A program made the position numbers and the translations under genes. A stretch of DNA of 48,086 bases, taken from Psychrobacter piechaudii (GTDB lineage Bacteria > Pseudomonadota > Gammaproteobacteria > Pseudomonadales > Moraxellaceae). Below, one piece after another: positions 29,333 through 40,220 of this stretch. The notes under the pieces were generated by a model. It was not told the DNA's origin, did no database searches, and saw nothing but the letters and a program-made list of their open reading frames with translations. Position 1 is the stretch's first letter. Each line of letters begins with the position of its first letter. Where the stretch lies: the NCBI RefSeq assembly GCF_900162825.1, contig NZ_FUGE01000144.1, forward strand, positions 1 to 48,086. The letters are read 5' to 3'.

Positions 29333-30907
29333 TTACTTTTTATAAGGGTTATCATCTTCGGTAATGATAGGCTCATCCTTATCATGAGACAGAATGCCCA
29401 GTAGTCCCCCTTTCCTTTTGGACTTATGAATAGCTTTGTCTGTCTTATTATCTAGGTTAGCACCGGACTTTAGGTCAGCATCAGGAGGGATAGTCGCCTC
29501 TTTTCTTTGGTTATCCTCAACCACTTCGGCATCCGGGTCGTAAGCCTCTGCATCAAGGTTGTTGTCATCGGGTTTTAACGGGTCACTATTTTTTGCCTGT
29601 GTCTTTTTATCAGAGTCATCAAACATAGACTTGTTTGTCTCAACACCTTGACGCGGCAGGCTGTTTTCAAAGATATCTGCAAGAGGAATATCTAACTCAT
29701 TTTTGGCATGTTGCTCAGTGTCTTTGAAGCGCTGAATTAATAAGCTTAACCAAGGCGTGTCCATATTGGCACTCATATCATCTAACTCATCTTTGATGGG
29801 CAGTGGATAGGGAAGAGTGCGGTAAAAATCCCACAAGGTAATATTATCTAAGTCTCTTTTTAGGACATAATTACCTTTTTCAGTAATGGTAACTAAGTTG
29901 CTGTCTAATAGGTAATTGAGATAGGTAAACCACTTAGGCAACTCTTTACGACCCAATACGCTACGTAGCTCCTCTTCACTGGTTGAGTTGCCATCTTGAT
30001 AGCGATCATAAATCAGGTTCAGCATGTCTAATAGGCTGAGTAGCGGGTGACGAGGATAGACCTCTTTGGTCGCAAAGATAGTTAGGGTATAGCTTATCTC
30101 AACCCCAAGTAAGATTAGGTTCCAAGACAAATAAATCCATAATAGGAAAATAGGTAGGGCAGCAAAGGCACCATAAATCGCTTCATAACTGGTGAAGTTA
30201 CTCATAATGATACCGAATGAGTACTTCAGTAATTCAAAAGTAACCGCCACAAAGACACCGGCTATTGCTGCATTTTTTAAAGGCACTTTGGCTTTGGGAA
30301 TAAACCAGTACATGCCAATGAAACCTGCGATAGTTATCGCGAATGACACCAATTGAATCCAGAAGTTCCAGTCAATTCCATAACCGCCAATTTGCTGGTT
30401 TAAAAAGCTTAAGCTTTGAACCGTACTTGATACGATAAAAGCTGTCCCCAATACCAATGGACCTAGGGTTATAATGGTCCAGTAACGAACAATACTTTTT
30501 ATGCCCCCTGAGCGATCTTCTACCCGCCAAATCTCATTAAAAGCACGTTCAATGGTGGTTAAGGTCATGATACTGGTGACAAATAACGCCATGGCACCAA
30601 TCGCTGTTAAGTTACTCGACTTTTCGGCGAAGCTATCAAGATACTGTGATACTTGTAGCCCTGACTGTGGCAACAGGTTACTATAAATAATATTAGATAT
30701 TTGATCGCGCACAGATTCTAAAGCCGGTATTGATGACAAAATCATCAATAAAACCGTTAAAATAGGCACGATAGATAATAGCGTGGTGTAAGTCAAAGAG
30801 GCCGCTTTTTGTTGGCCATTGTCGTTAATGAAGTTGCGAATCAAAAAGCGCAAGAAGTTAAACCAAGATTTGTCGTAAAATGGCAGCTTTTTTAACAGGT
30901 TTTCCAT
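29333..30907 (-). CDS. YihY/BrkB-family inner-membrane protein with long acidic tail
   Basis: The first 290 residues contain about six membrane segments and the family features: QQKAASLTYTTLLSIVPIL near residue 35, FNEIWRVEDR, and a final LLWIYLSWNLILLGVEISY. Such proteins were once labelled ribonuclease BN or serum-resistance BrkB; neither function is established for this branch, so only the family name is given. Residues 290-410 form a soluble, partly helical region (LLDMLNLIYDRYQDG onward). The last 115 residues are rich in Asp, Lys and Asn, look disordered, and are longer than the E. coli YihY tail. The total is 524 residues. Confidence 0.87.
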   Translation of the reverse strand: MENLLKKLPFYDKSWFNFLRFLIRNFINDNGQQKAASLTYTTLLSIVPILTVLLMILSSIPALESVRDQISNIIYSNLLPQSGLQVSQYLDSFAEKSSNLTAIGAMALFVTSIMTLTTIERAFNEIWRVEDRSGGIKSIVRYWTIITLGPLVLGTAFIVSSTVQSLSFLNQQIGGYGIDWNFWIQLVSFAITIAGFIGMYWFIPKAKVPLKNAAIAGVFVAVTFELLKYSFGIIMSNFTSYEAIYGAFAALPIFLLWIYLSWNLILLGVEISYTLTIFATKEVYPRHPLLSLLDMLNLIYDRYQDGNSTSEEELRSVLGRKELPKWFTYLNYLLDSNLVTITEKGNYVLKRDLDNITLWDFYRTLPYPLPIKDELDDMSANMDTPWLSLLIQRFKDTEQHAKNELDIPLADIFENSLPRQGVETNKSMFDDSDKKTQAKNSDPLKPDDNNLDAEAYDPDAEVVEDNQRKEATIPPDADLKSGANLDNKTDKAIHKSKRKGGLLGILSHDKDEPIITEDDNPYKK

Positions 30908-31200
30908 ATTAGAATCGTTGTGTTAGGTTATCGAAAAGTAGAGTGGCTTATTGTATAAAGGTGGCATAGTTTATCAAATATTGATAATCAAAATGTGAAG
31001 AAAGTTTGTACCTAACTGATATGATACTGCTAATACACCAATTTCGGACTAAAATTTTTTCAAATTCAGTTTTAAAGCTTCAGCTATGGCAAAATGACTT
31101 CATGAAATGATCTACACTGGTTTTAGTGGTTTTCGTTCAGCGCCTATTGCCTTTAAGCTACCTTGTAATAGAAATTTTAAATATTTGGAAGTAACGTTTT

Positions 31201-31839
31201 ATGACAATTGATAATGGCTCTAGCCAATCTATGGCAGACAACTATGTGTTGGTATTGTACTACTCACAATATGGGACGACTAAAGAGATGGCCTACGCCA
31301 TTGCTCAAGGGATTGAGGAGGCAGGTATGACCGCGCGCATCCGTACGGTACCTAAGGTGGCTGCAGAGATTACAGTGGCTAAGCCGGCAATCCCAGATGA
31401 AGGTGATTTGTATTGCACCATGTCTGATCTAAAAAATTGTTCAGGTCTTGCCCTAGGCAGCCCTACCCATTTCGGTAATATGGCTGGGTCGATGAAGCAC
31501 TTTTGGGACAGCACTGTAACCTTGTGGCTGGCTGGAAATTTACAAAACAAACCGGCTACTGTCTTTACCAGTACTGGCTCGATGCATGGCGGGCAAGAGA
31601 CCACTTTATTGACAATGATGATGCCTTTGTTGCACCACGGTATGATGATCTTGGGAGTGCCTTATTCAAATCCTGAGTTAAATCGCACCAATCGTGGAGG
31701 CACGCCTTATGGCTCAACTCATGTCAGCGGCAGTGCTCACGACCAACCCATAACCAAAGATGAGCGCAGCTTAGCAATTGCTCAAGGTCGTCGTCTTGCC
31801 AGTGCTGCCAAAGCGCTAGCTAACGCTAAGTGGTTGTAA
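31201..31839 (+). CDS. wrbA: NAD(P)H:quinone oxidoreductase, WrbA family
   Basis: WrbA-type flavodoxin-like enzymes reduce quinones by two electrons using NAD(P)H and FMN, limiting semiquinone formation. Residues 16-30 (VLVLYYSQYGTTKEM area) form the FMN phosphate loop. GLALGSPTHFGNMAGSMKHF and TSTGSMHGGQETTLLTMM are the other flavin contacts, and YGSTHVSG is the conserved C-terminal motif. The length of 212 residues is near the usual 200. GGAAG precedes the ATG. A DUF2069 gene begins three bases after its stop, so they are co-transcribed. Confidence 0.9.
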   Translation: MTIDNGSSQSMADNYVLVLYYSQYGTTKEMAYAIAQGIEEAGMTARIRTVPKVAAEITVAKPAIPDEGDLYCTMSDLKNCSGLALGSPTHFGNMAGSMKHFWDSTVTLWLAGNLQNKPATVFTSTGSMHGGQETTLLTMMMPLLHHGMMILGVPYSNPELNRTNRGGTPYGSTHVSGSAHDQPITKDERSLAIAQGRRLASAAKALANAKWL

Positions 31840-31842
31840 TTC

Positions 31843-32274
31843 ATGGCTAAAAGAGAGGTGCTGGATAGGAGTAGTCCAGAGAACATAGCGCTTATTGCTA
31901 AGTTACAATCAAGACTAAGAATGAGTTGGCTTGCTTGGCTGGTCTATCGAGGTGTCGGGTTACCTGTGCTGTTAGGGTCTTTATTGGCGACCCAGCCAGA
32001 TGTTATCGGAGGTATCGCTTGGCAGCTGTTGTGGTTGATTCCGGCGCTTATCGTTACGCCTTGGGTAATAAAAGGAAAGTCGCCTTATGCCTTACTGATG
32101 AGTAGCATGCTGACCTTGGTTTACTTAGGTGCCAGCGGCGTTACTTTATTCTCTAGATTTTATGACAGCGGCAGTAGCGTGATGTGGGTTTATGCCATAG
32201 ATTTGATACTTATTCTGCTTATCAATGTTTGGTTATTTAAATTATTGAAGCGCTTACCGTCCATGAACGGATAG
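31843..32274 (+). CDS. DUF2069 membrane protein
   Basis: This 143-residue protein has a polar N-terminus of about 30 residues and four membrane segments (near 32-50, 58-76, 83-103 and 112-132), matching the DUF2069 pattern of small integral proteins. The function is unknown. It follows wrbA by three bases, an arrangement I recall as common in Gammaproteobacteria, which hints at a membrane or quinone-related role but proves nothing. A strong terminator ends the operon. Confidence 0.75.
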   Translation: MAKREVLDRSSPENIALIAKLQSRLRMSWLAWLVYRGVGLPVLLGSLLATQPDVIGGIAWQLLWLIPALIVTPWVIKGKSPYALLMSSMLTLVYLGASGVTLFSRFYDSGSSVMWVYAIDLILILLINVWLFKLLKRLPSMNG

Positions 32275-32304
32275 CGACATGTTACAGCTTATAGCTACTA
32301 TAAT

Positions 32305-32341
32305 AAAAAACGCCTCACTAGATTTAGTGAGGCGTTTTTTT
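32305..32341. terminator. Bidirectional terminator between wrbA-DUF2069 and the DUF3108 gene
   Basis: AAAAAACGCCTCACTA and TAGTGAGGCGTTTTTT pair perfectly around GATT, with T-runs on both strands. Confidence 0.95.
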
Positions 32342-32379
32342 AGTCATCAATTTAGCAAAGCTGTATCATTTTTAGAAAA

Positions 32380-33096
32380 TTAACGGACTTTGGTCAGTTT
32401 CATTTCCATTTTCTTGCCATCATTAATTTGAGTCACTTGTACAGGTAAATAGTCTAAGCTTGGAGCCAACCAGAAGCTGGTTGAACGGTCATTGTCATCA
32501 TGAATACGGTCAACACGGATGGTATCAAAAGTACCTGCTGGGACTGTAATCTTAGTATTGCCTGCTTTTTTGAAAGGCGTTTTTTCTACTTTGTCTTTTT
32601 TGACCATGTAGTAGTTACCGGTGAACTTGCCAGTTAATAGGTCTTGTCTGATTTGGGCTTCTAGACTCAAATCATCAAAAGCTCTATTAGGGGCTGATAA
32701 GTTCACGGTCTTACCACGGTAAGTACTGGCCACTTTTTTACCAGAATTACTAAACTTCATACTATGGGTATTACCGATGCCAAATAATTTATAAGCAGTA
32801 CTGGCACTGCTTGGGATAATATTATTACCACTTAAGCTAAAAGTACTGTTTTGATTGGCTGTAGCCACACCGGCCACTCTGGCATTCACTTTATAGTTCC
32901 AAGAGTTGCCTGACTTGGTTAAAGTACGGGTAGCAGTACCTTTATATTTGTTTTCAACCGTGAAAGAATAGTCTGCAGTTGAAGGGGTTAAGGCGGTTGA
33001 AGCCATACCTGCGGTTGAAGCCACTGCTGTTGCCGTTGCTAGGCCAACACCTGCTACTAATTTTTTTGCTTTTATATTTTTTAATTTGTTAAACAT
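32380..33096 (-). CDS. DUF3108 exported protein
   Basis: This 238-residue protein has a signal peptide (KNIKAKKLVAGVGLATATAV, cleavage near Ala-Met-Ala). A beta-rich mature part follows, containing the DUF3108 features YSFTVENKYKGTATRTL, a central stretch with DDLSLEAQIRQDLLTG, and FWLAPSLDYLPVQVTQ near the end. DUF3108 proteins are periplasmic or envelope proteins of unknown function. AAGGG precedes the ATG. The gene stands alone, separated by terminators from both neighbours. Confidence 0.8.
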   Translation of the reverse strand: MFNKLKNIKAKKLVAGVGLATATAVASTAGMASTALTPSTADYSFTVENKYKGTATRTLTKSGNSWNYKVNARVAGVATANQNSTFSLSGNNIIPSSASTAYKLFGIGNTHSMKFSNSGKKVASTYRGKTVNLSAPNRAFDDLSLEAQIRQDLLTGKFTGNYYMVKKDKVEKTPFKKAGNTKITVPAGTFDTIRVDRIHDDNDRSTSFWLAPSLDYLPVQVTQINDGKKMEMKLTKVR

Positions 33097-33321
33097 ATTT
33101 TTGCCCTTAATTTATTTCTTTTCTTTGAGTTGTTATCAATGGGATACGCCTGTCATTGATAGAATCGTCTCTATCTAACTAAGCGAAAACCTATTAAAGC
33201 TAACTATACTCTATATATGGTTATACCTTGTTACATTTCCAAGGGCAGTATTGAAGGTGTTTTGTTAGCATTTCTTGCTAAGAGAGTTGTATGGTTATCT
33301 AGAGTAACCCGTTCAGAAAAT

Positions 33322-33346
33322 AAAAAAGACAGCCTAAGCTGCCTTT
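33322..33346 (-). terminator. Intrinsic terminator of the pnt operon
   Basis: On the minus strand AAGGCAGC and GCTGTCTT pair around TTAG (one wobble), followed by four more T residues, about 45 bases after the pntB stop. Confidence 0.78.
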
Positions 33347-33390
33347 TATATTAATGTTAATGCAATGGATGTATTGAGCGAATATTAAGC

Positions 33391-34800
33391 CTAGTGACCG
33401 CCACCGTTAATAGTGCGTACCATTTCTTCTACCATTTTCTTCGCATCACCGCAGATCATCATGGTCTTGTCTAAATAGAATAGGGGGTTGTCTAGTCCAG
33501 CATAACCGGTACTCATAGAGCGCTTGATCACCATAACTGTTTGCGCTTTTGAGGCCTCAAGGATGGGCATACCAAAGATTGGAGAACCTGGATCATCTTT
33601 AGCAGAAGGGTTAACCACGTCGTTGGCACCGATGATTAATACCACATCTGTACTTGGGAAGTCTGAGTTAATCTCATCCATCTCTAAAATGTCATCATAA
33701 GGCACATCTGCTTCAGCAAGCAATACGTTCATGTGACCTGGCATACGACCCGCAACAGGGTGAATGGCAAAACGAACATTGACGCCTTGTTCCTTTAGAA
33801 GCTCATAAAGTTCTTTTACCGCATTTTGCGCACGGCCTTGAGCCATACCATAACCTGGAACAATAATAACGTCACTGGCGTTACTCATTAAGAAGCCTGC
33901 ATCTTCAGCAGAGCCAGACTTGTAAGTTTTTGGGGCACCATCATCGCTACCGGCGACAGCAGCGGTTGAACCCATGCCACCAAACAATACGTTTAATAAT
34001 GAGCGGTTCATAGCCTTACACATGATGTAAGATAAAATCGCACCTGATGACCCTACCAACGAGCCGGCAATAATCAACATTGAGTTGCCTAAGGTGAAAC
34101 CGATACCCGCTGCTGCCCAACCCGAGAAAGAGTTAAGTAGAGACACAACCACCGGCATATCACCGCCACCAATTGGGGCAATCCACATCCAGCCGAATAA
34201 CACTGCAAATACAGTCATGGCATAAAATGCTGGCATAGACTCAGTGACGAAGTACCAGCCGCCACAAGCAACCATAGCCACAAAAAGAATCAACTGTAAG
34301 GGTTTAACCCAGCCGCCATTGACAGTTTTAGCCCATTTCTTAGCGCCTAATTTGCCGAAGGCAAACACTGAGGCGGAGAAAGTAATGGCACCGATAAAGC
34401 AACCAATGAACAGTTCAACACGAGCAATTGTGCTGTGTTCGTGTGTGCTGTTAAGCACAGTGGCTAAGGCGATAGCGACCGCAGCCAAACCAACGAAAGA
34501 GTGCATTAAGGCCACAGTTTCTGGCATTTCGGTCATGGCAACGGTTTTCGCTTTCCACATACCGACTAAAGCACCTAAGATCATCGCACCGATGATAAGC
34601 CAAAGTACAGGCCCTTCTGCTAAGAAGAAGGTGGTAATTACGGCAATGGCCATGGCAGCCATACCAAAACGGTTCCCACGAATGGCCGTTTTTGGACTAG
34701 ATAGACCGCGTAATGTAAGAATAAATAATACAGCGCCTATTAAATAGAACCAATCAGCGTGAGCAGCAATCCAGTTCATTTGAGTTAATTCAGGATTCAT
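33391..34800 (-). CDS. pntB: Proton-translocating NAD(P) transhydrogenase, beta subunit
   Basis: PntB carries most of the proton channel and the NADP(H)-binding domain III. The 469 residues show about nine hydrophobic segments in the first 290, then the soluble domain with [16 protein letters not shown] (NADP Rossmann loop), [20 protein letters not shown] and [10 protein letters not shown], the usual hallmarks. Its ATG overlaps the stop of the preceding pntAb by four bases (ATGA), so the two membrane parts are translationally coupled. The operon makes NADPH from NADH at the expense of the proton gradient. Confidence 0.95.
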   Translation of the reverse strand: MNPELTQMNWIAAHADWFYLIGAVLFILTLRGLSSPKTAIRGNRFGMAAMAIAVITTFFLAEGPVLWLIIGAMILGALVGMWKAKTVAMTEMPETVALMHSFVGLAAVAIALATVLNSTHEHSTIARVELFIGCFIGAITFSASVFAFGKLGAKKWAKTVNGGWVKPLQLILFVAMVACGGWYFVTESMPAFYAMTVFAVLFGWMWIAPIGGGDMPVVVSLLNSFSGWAAAGIGFTLGNSMLIIAGSLVGSSGAILSYIMCKAMNRSLLNVLFGGMGSTAAVAGSDDGAPKTYKSGSAEDAGFLMSNASDVIIVPGYGMAQGRAQNAVKELYELLKEQGVNVRFAIHPVAGRMPGHMNVLLAEADVPYDDILEMDEINSDFPSTDVVLIIGANDVVNPSAKDDPGSPIFGMPILEASKAQTVMVIKRSMSTGYAGLDNPLFYLDKTMMICGDAKKMVEEMVRTINGGGH

Positions 34801-35180
34801 GCGTCACCTCCTTTTTGATCAGCCGCTGTGTTTACTTTTTTCGCTTTAGGTTTGAACATGGCAAGCATACGCTCAGTTACTGCGAAACCCCCAAAAATAT
34901 TAATGCTGGCTAAAAACACAGCGAAGGCACCCAATAAGCTGGTCACTGAAATGGCATTGCCATCAATATGAACCGTTTGTAGCATCGCACCCACGATAAC
35001 GATACTGGATAAGGCATTGGTTACTGCCATTAAAGGGGTGTGAAGGGCAGGGGTAACGCCCCAAACGACGTAATAACCCACAAATATGGCCAATACAAAG
35101 ATGGTGAATATGGCCACGAAAGGGGTAGCACCAGTTACGGCAACGCCCAGTGGTGCGGTTGCTAATAAGGTAGCAAGCAT
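34797..35180 (-). CDS. pntAb: Transhydrogenase alpha subunit, membrane part
   Basis: This 127-residue protein equals the C-terminal membrane domain of E. coli PntA: three or four hydrophobic segments with [20 protein letters not shown] and a C-terminal [15 protein letters not shown]. In three-subunit transhydrogenases (as in Rhodospirillum rubrum) this part is a separate gene. It starts at ATG 35180 with GGAG upstream, 105 bases after pntAa, and overlaps pntB by four bases. Confidence 0.92.
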   Translation of the reverse strand: MLATLLATAPLGVAVTGATPFVAIFTIFVLAIFVGYYVVWGVTPALHTPLMAVTNALSSIVIVGAMLQTVHIDGNAISVTSLLGAFAVFLASINIFGGFAVTERMLAMFKPKAKKVNTAADQKGGDA

Positions 35181-35285
35181 AATCTTCTCCTAAGATCTTT
35201 CTGAAATATTCATGTTTAGCTTTTTGGATTATTTTTGACAGCGCAGAGGCTTTAGTCAGCAATATTTGTCCGACTTATCAAGCCT

Positions 35286-36419
35286 TTATCTACGTTGTAA
35301 ACGCACCTCACCACTATGGGTTACTGCTAAAGCTCCCTGAATTTCATCTTCAAGGTTAACCGTTAAGGCATTGTTGTTGTCTTTATCAAATAAAGTGGTA
35401 ATAAAGTTCACTAAGTTATTGGCATATAAGTCAGAGGACTGCGCAGCTAAGCTTGCTGGAATGTTGGCGGCTCCGATGATACGTACGCCATTTTCTGTGA
35501 TGATGGTCTCTCCAGAGACAGTACCTTCAACGTTACCGCCTGAGCTTGCGGCCATATCGATTAATACTGAGCCGGCTTTCATTTTGTCTAGCGTCATTTT
35601 ATGCACCAATCTTGGCGCATTTCGACCTGGAATTTGAGCTGTGGTAATAACAATATCTGCATTGGAGACCGCTTTATCGACCACGGCAGCCTGATCTTTC
35701 ATATATTGCTCAGAAGGGGTCCAAGCATAGCCACCTGTAGACTTGGCTTTTTCTTTTTCCTCATCGCTCATTGGTACATCTAGCCATTTACCGCCCAATG
35801 ACTCCACTTGCTCTTTGGCGGCGGGACGTAGGTCACTGGCTTCAACCACAGCGCCCAAACGCTTAGCAGTAGCAATGGCTTGAAGACCAGCCACACCCAC
35901 CCCTAAGATAACCACTTTTGCAGGCTTAACCGTACCGGCCGAGGTCATAAACATAGGGAAGGGACGAGCATATTCATTGGCTGCCATTAGTACTGCTTTA
36001 TAACCGGCTAAGTTGGCTTGTGAAGACAGAACATCCATGTTTTGTGCGCGAGATAGGGTGCGGGGTAGCAGTTCCATCGCATAGGCAGTGACTCCTTGCT
36101 GTGCATAATTGTCCAGCTGATCATTGCGGTAAGGGTCAAGCATACCAATGACGATGCTACCGGCAGACAATTGGGCAATCTGCTCTGCAGTCAGGTTTTG
36201 AACCACACAAATAATGTTTGATTGAGACAGTACTTCAGATTCGCTGGCGACTTTAGCACCGGCATTGAGATAAGCAATGTCATCATAATAGGCATGTTGA
36301 CCTGCACCAGATTCAATAATCACTTCATGACCAAGCTTAATAAGTTTCTTTACTGAGTCGGGCGTAATTGCAACGCGTCCTTCAAATGCCTGCTTGGCTT
36401 GGATTGTGCCTATTATCAT
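35286..36419 (-). CDS. pntAa: Transhydrogenase alpha subunit, NAD(H)-binding part
   Basis: This 377-residue soluble domain I binds NAD(H) at the cytoplasmic face. It is related to alanine dehydrogenase: EGRVAITPDSVKKLIKLGHEV near the start, ILGVGVAGLQAIATAKRLGA (Rossmann motif) near residues 170-190, the mobile-loop region EKEKAKSTGGYA, and TTAQIPGRNAPRLVHKMTL. It lacks the membrane part, which is the next gene. AGGAGCG precedes the ATG. It is the first gene of pntAa-pntAb-pntB. Confidence 0.94.
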   Translation of the reverse strand: MIIGTIQAKQAFEGRVAITPDSVKKLIKLGHEVIIESGAGQHAYYDDIAYLNAGAKVASESEVLSQSNIICVVQNLTAEQIAQLSAGSIVIGMLDPYRNDQLDNYAQQGVTAYAMELLPRTLSRAQNMDVLSSQANLAGYKAVLMAANEYARPFPMFMTSAGTVKPAKVVILGVGVAGLQAIATAKRLGAVVEASDLRPAAKEQVESLGGKWLDVPMSDEEKEKAKSTGGYAWTPSEQYMKDQAAVVDKAVSNADIVITTAQIPGRNAPRLVHKMTLDKMKAGSVLIDMAASSGGNVEGTVSGETIITENGVRIIGAANIPASLAAQSSDLYANNLVNFITTLFDKDNNNALTVNLEDEIQGALAVTHSGEVRLQRR

Positions 36420-36850
36420 GTTCGCTCCTAGCTTGATTAATTGATCTAAGTTTTGACTAAATTCACCCGATGCTGTCTAAACATCTAATATTCCGTGGTG
36501 AAAACATCTGGTTAATGATATTCAAACTAATGGTTATCAATTTAATAAATGGCTAACCGAATACCATCATGGGAATTTATTATAAGAATATAAATTAAAA
36601 TAATTCATCGTAGAAATATGACCGACCAGTTAAATTTAATAACAAACTTTAATTTATGTGCTTTGCTAAAGTTAGATGGAAACATAACACAAGGTTATCT
36701 ATAAATGCGAGAAAAAATTATCAGTGTTTCAAGATAAATTAAAATTAAGTTAGTGATTAGAGATTGGTCAGGAAGGGCTTAAACTTGTTAAACTATAGCG
36801 AGTCTAAGAATGAAACTAAGCTAGAAATAAAATAACTTGAGGATAAAGCG
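36420..36850. other. Divergent pntAa/yaaA control region
   Basis: No gene is visible in these 431 very AT-rich bases. A TATAAT for the pnt direction lies at 36584 to 36579 (minus), about 160 bases before pntAa, but its -35 is poor. For yaaA, AT-rich -10-like sequence near 36790-36800 and a TTGGTC near 36765 are weak candidates. TTGAGGATAAAG just before 36851 is the yaaA ribosome-binding site. I could not assign an OxyR site. Confidence 0.35.
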
Positions 36851-37663
36851 ATGTACTTTGTATTGTCTCCAGCCAAAAGTCTAAATGAGAGCGATGAGGT
36901 TCCGGTCAATGTGGGAAATTATTATAGTCAGCCCCAGCTGATTGAGCATGCTCAAGAATTGATGAAAATATTGAAGTCTAAAGAGCCTGTAGATTTGCAG
37001 GAGCTGATGAGTATCTCTGATGATTTGGCGCAACTAAATGCGCAGCGTAATCAGGATTGGGCTTGGAGTGAACAAAAACTCTTTGATGAAACCAATGCCA
37101 AAGCCGCGGCTTATCTTTTTGACGGAGATGTTTATACCGGTCTTGATGTGTATAACTTAGATAAAGAGACGGTGGTTTATCTTAATGAGCATTTAGGTAT
37201 TTTGTCAGGGTTATATGGGGTATTAAAACCTCTTGATTTAATTCAACCTTATCGCTTAGAGATGGGCACCAAATTAAAGAATGACCGTGGCGATAACCTG
37301 TATCAATTTTGGGGAGAAGAAGTCACTGAAGTTATCAATCAAAGAATGAGAGAGTCAAGCGGGCAAGGTGAAGACAATGTATTAATCAACTTGGCTTCTA
37401 ATGAATATTTCAAAGCTGTCAAAAAGAAATCACTTAATGCCGAGATCATCACCCCACGTTTTGAAGATGAAAAAAATGGTAAATATAAAGTGATTAGCTT
37501 CTATGCCAAAAAAGCACGGGGTCTTATGGTGAAATATGCCGCGGATAACAAGATAACCAAGGCAGAGGAGCTAAAGAAATTTGATTTAGACGGTTATTAT
37601 TATGTGGATGAGCTGTCTGATGAGCATAACTGGACCTTTAGACGGGATGAGGCGGATCAGTAA
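36851..37663 (+). CDS. yaaA: Peroxide stress protein YaaA
   Basis: The YaaA (DUF328/UPF0246) family lowers free iron and protects DNA under hydrogen peroxide in E. coli, where it is under OxyR; the fold binds DNA. The 270 residues match the usual 255-260. They open with MYFVLSPAKSLNESD and contain FDGDVYTGLDV, LGILSGLYGVLKPLDLIQPYR, LINLASNEYFKAVKK, and a closing FYAKKARGLMVKY. AGGA precedes the ATG. The gene is convergent with groEL. Confidence 0.93.
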   Translation: MYFVLSPAKSLNESDEVPVNVGNYYSQPQLIEHAQELMKILKSKEPVDLQELMSISDDLAQLNAQRNQDWAWSEQKLFDETNAKAAAYLFDGDVYTGLDVYNLDKETVVYLNEHLGILSGLYGVLKPLDLIQPYRLEMGTKLKNDRGDNLYQFWGEEVTEVINQRMRESSGQGEDNVLINLASNEYFKAVKKKSLNAEIITPRFEDEKNGKYKVISFYAKKARGLMVKYAADNKITKAEELKKFDLDGYYYVDELSDEHNWTFRRDEADQ

Positions 37664-37733
37664 CCTGTTGATTAACAGCTTTAAGATTTATAAGCGGTAA
37701 TTTCTTAAGCTGCACCAGAAGAGCCTAAACAAT

Positions 37734-37769
37734 AAAAAACCCCGATAAGCGGTTGCCTATCGGGGTTTT
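37734..37769. terminator. Bidirectional terminator between yaaA and groEL
   Basis: AAAACCCCGATA and TATCGGGGTTTT pair perfectly; the AGC and GCC inside the 10-base loop may add pairs. T-runs occur on both strands. Confidence 0.9.
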
Positions 37770-37823
37770 GTTTGCCAGTTACGCACTTAGCGTATCATGA
37801 GCAAGTAAGGGGAAGGGGGATGA

Positions 37824-39485
<1,662 letters not shown>

Positions 39486-39536
39486 TTATTTTAGTTAATG
39501 AGTGTTAATTTATTTTATTAGAGTTGATTGGAGCTT

Positions 39537-39584
39537 ATTGGCTTAGCCAATCTGTTTTTGTAATAGTGGATTGCCTAAGCCAAT
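39537..39584 (-). other. Near-perfect 16-bp stem-loop between groES and groEL
   Basis: Bases 39537-39552 and 39569-39584 pair over 16 bp with a single mismatch around a 16-base loop. No T-tract follows on the minus strand, so it is more likely a processing or stability element than a terminator. It sits in the 136-base groES-groEL gap. Confidence 0.65.
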
Positions 39585-39606
39585 AGAAGATTATTAATCC
39601 TTTAGA

Positions 39607-39897
39607 TTAACCTTCTAAGACACCCAATACGTCAGACTCTTTCATAATCAATAGTTCTTCGCCGTCAACTTTTACGGTTTGACCTGCATATTGACCGAAT
39701 AGAACTTTGTCGCCAACTTTAACGTCTAAAGCACGAACTTCACCATTTTCACGGATTTGACCGTTACCAACAGCCAAGATTTCGCCTTGAGATGGTTTTT
39801 CTTGCGCCGAACCTGGTAATAAAATGCCACCGGCAGTTTTTTGTTCTTCTTCCACACGGCGGACAACGATGCGGTCATGTAAAGGGCGAATATTCAT
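39607..39897 (-). CDS. groES: Co-chaperonin GroES
   Basis: GroES (96 residues) caps the GroEL chamber. The sequence begins [18 protein letters not shown], has the mobile loop ([20 protein letters not shown], residues 16-35) and ends [20 protein letters not shown] lies six bases before the ATG. It is the first gene of groES-groEL. Confidence 0.98.
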   Translation of the reverse strand: MNIRPLHDRIVVRRVEEEQKTAGGILLPGSAQEKPSQGEILAVGNGQIRENGEVRALDVKVGDKVLFGQYAGQTVKVDGEELLIMKESDVLGVLEG

Positions 39898-40020
39898 TGT
39901 TCACTCCATTAAAAAATTAATTAAGTTGATAAAAGGGTACCCATATCACTCAAGAAGGTATTGTTATTTAGCAAAATTTCAAGGGTGTTAGATGAAATTT
40001 TGCTATGAGCTATGGGGCTG
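39898..40020 (-). other. groES leader with a perfect 13-bp inverted repeat
   Basis: Between the heat-shock promoter and groES, TAGCAAAATTTCA (39969-39981) and TGAAATTTTGCTA (39993-40005) are exact reverse complements around an 11-base loop. It begins with TTAGCA like half of a CIRCE element but has neither the CIRCE sequence (TTAGCACTC-N9-GAGTGCTAA) nor its spacing. It may be an RNA hairpin just inside the transcript or an operator. Confidence 0.65.
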
Positions 40021-40028
40021 TCCTAAAA

Positions 40029-40054
40029 ATGGGGTTAATGGACTAGATTTTCAA
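40029..40054 (-). promoter_or_regulatory. RpoH (sigma-32) heat-shock promoter of groESL
   Basis: Read on the minus strand: TTGAAA (40054 to 40049), a 14-base spacer, then CCCCAT (40034 to 40029) followed by TTTT. This is a close match to the sigma-32 consensus CTTGAAA-N(13-15)-CCCCAT. Transcription should start near 40020, about 120 bases before groES. Confidence 0.88.
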
Positions 40055-40220
40055 CCTTAAACGAGCAAATTTTTTATTAAGTTGACTGACAAGTGGTCAA
40101 CGGCTGTATAGACTATTGCCTGCGACGAACTTATGCTTTGTGTAAATAGTTTTATTTAACGGGCTATTTAGCCAATAACATCCTTTGAAAATCTGATTTA
40201 CCCTTGTCTGGAGACTAGTA

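Noticed and set aside
30501-30686. Short plus-strand frame inside the YihY-type gene
   Set aside because: It is a shadow of the minus-strand gene, without ribosome-binding site or recognisable product.
34963-35262. 99-codon frame overlapping pntAb
   Set aside because: It is in another frame of a well-supported transhydrogenase gene and gives a Cys/Arg-rich sequence without family features.
39969-40005. CIRCE element for HrcA
   Set aside because: Only the TTAGCA end agrees; arm length, sequence and spacing differ from TTAGCACTC-N9-GAGTGCTAA.
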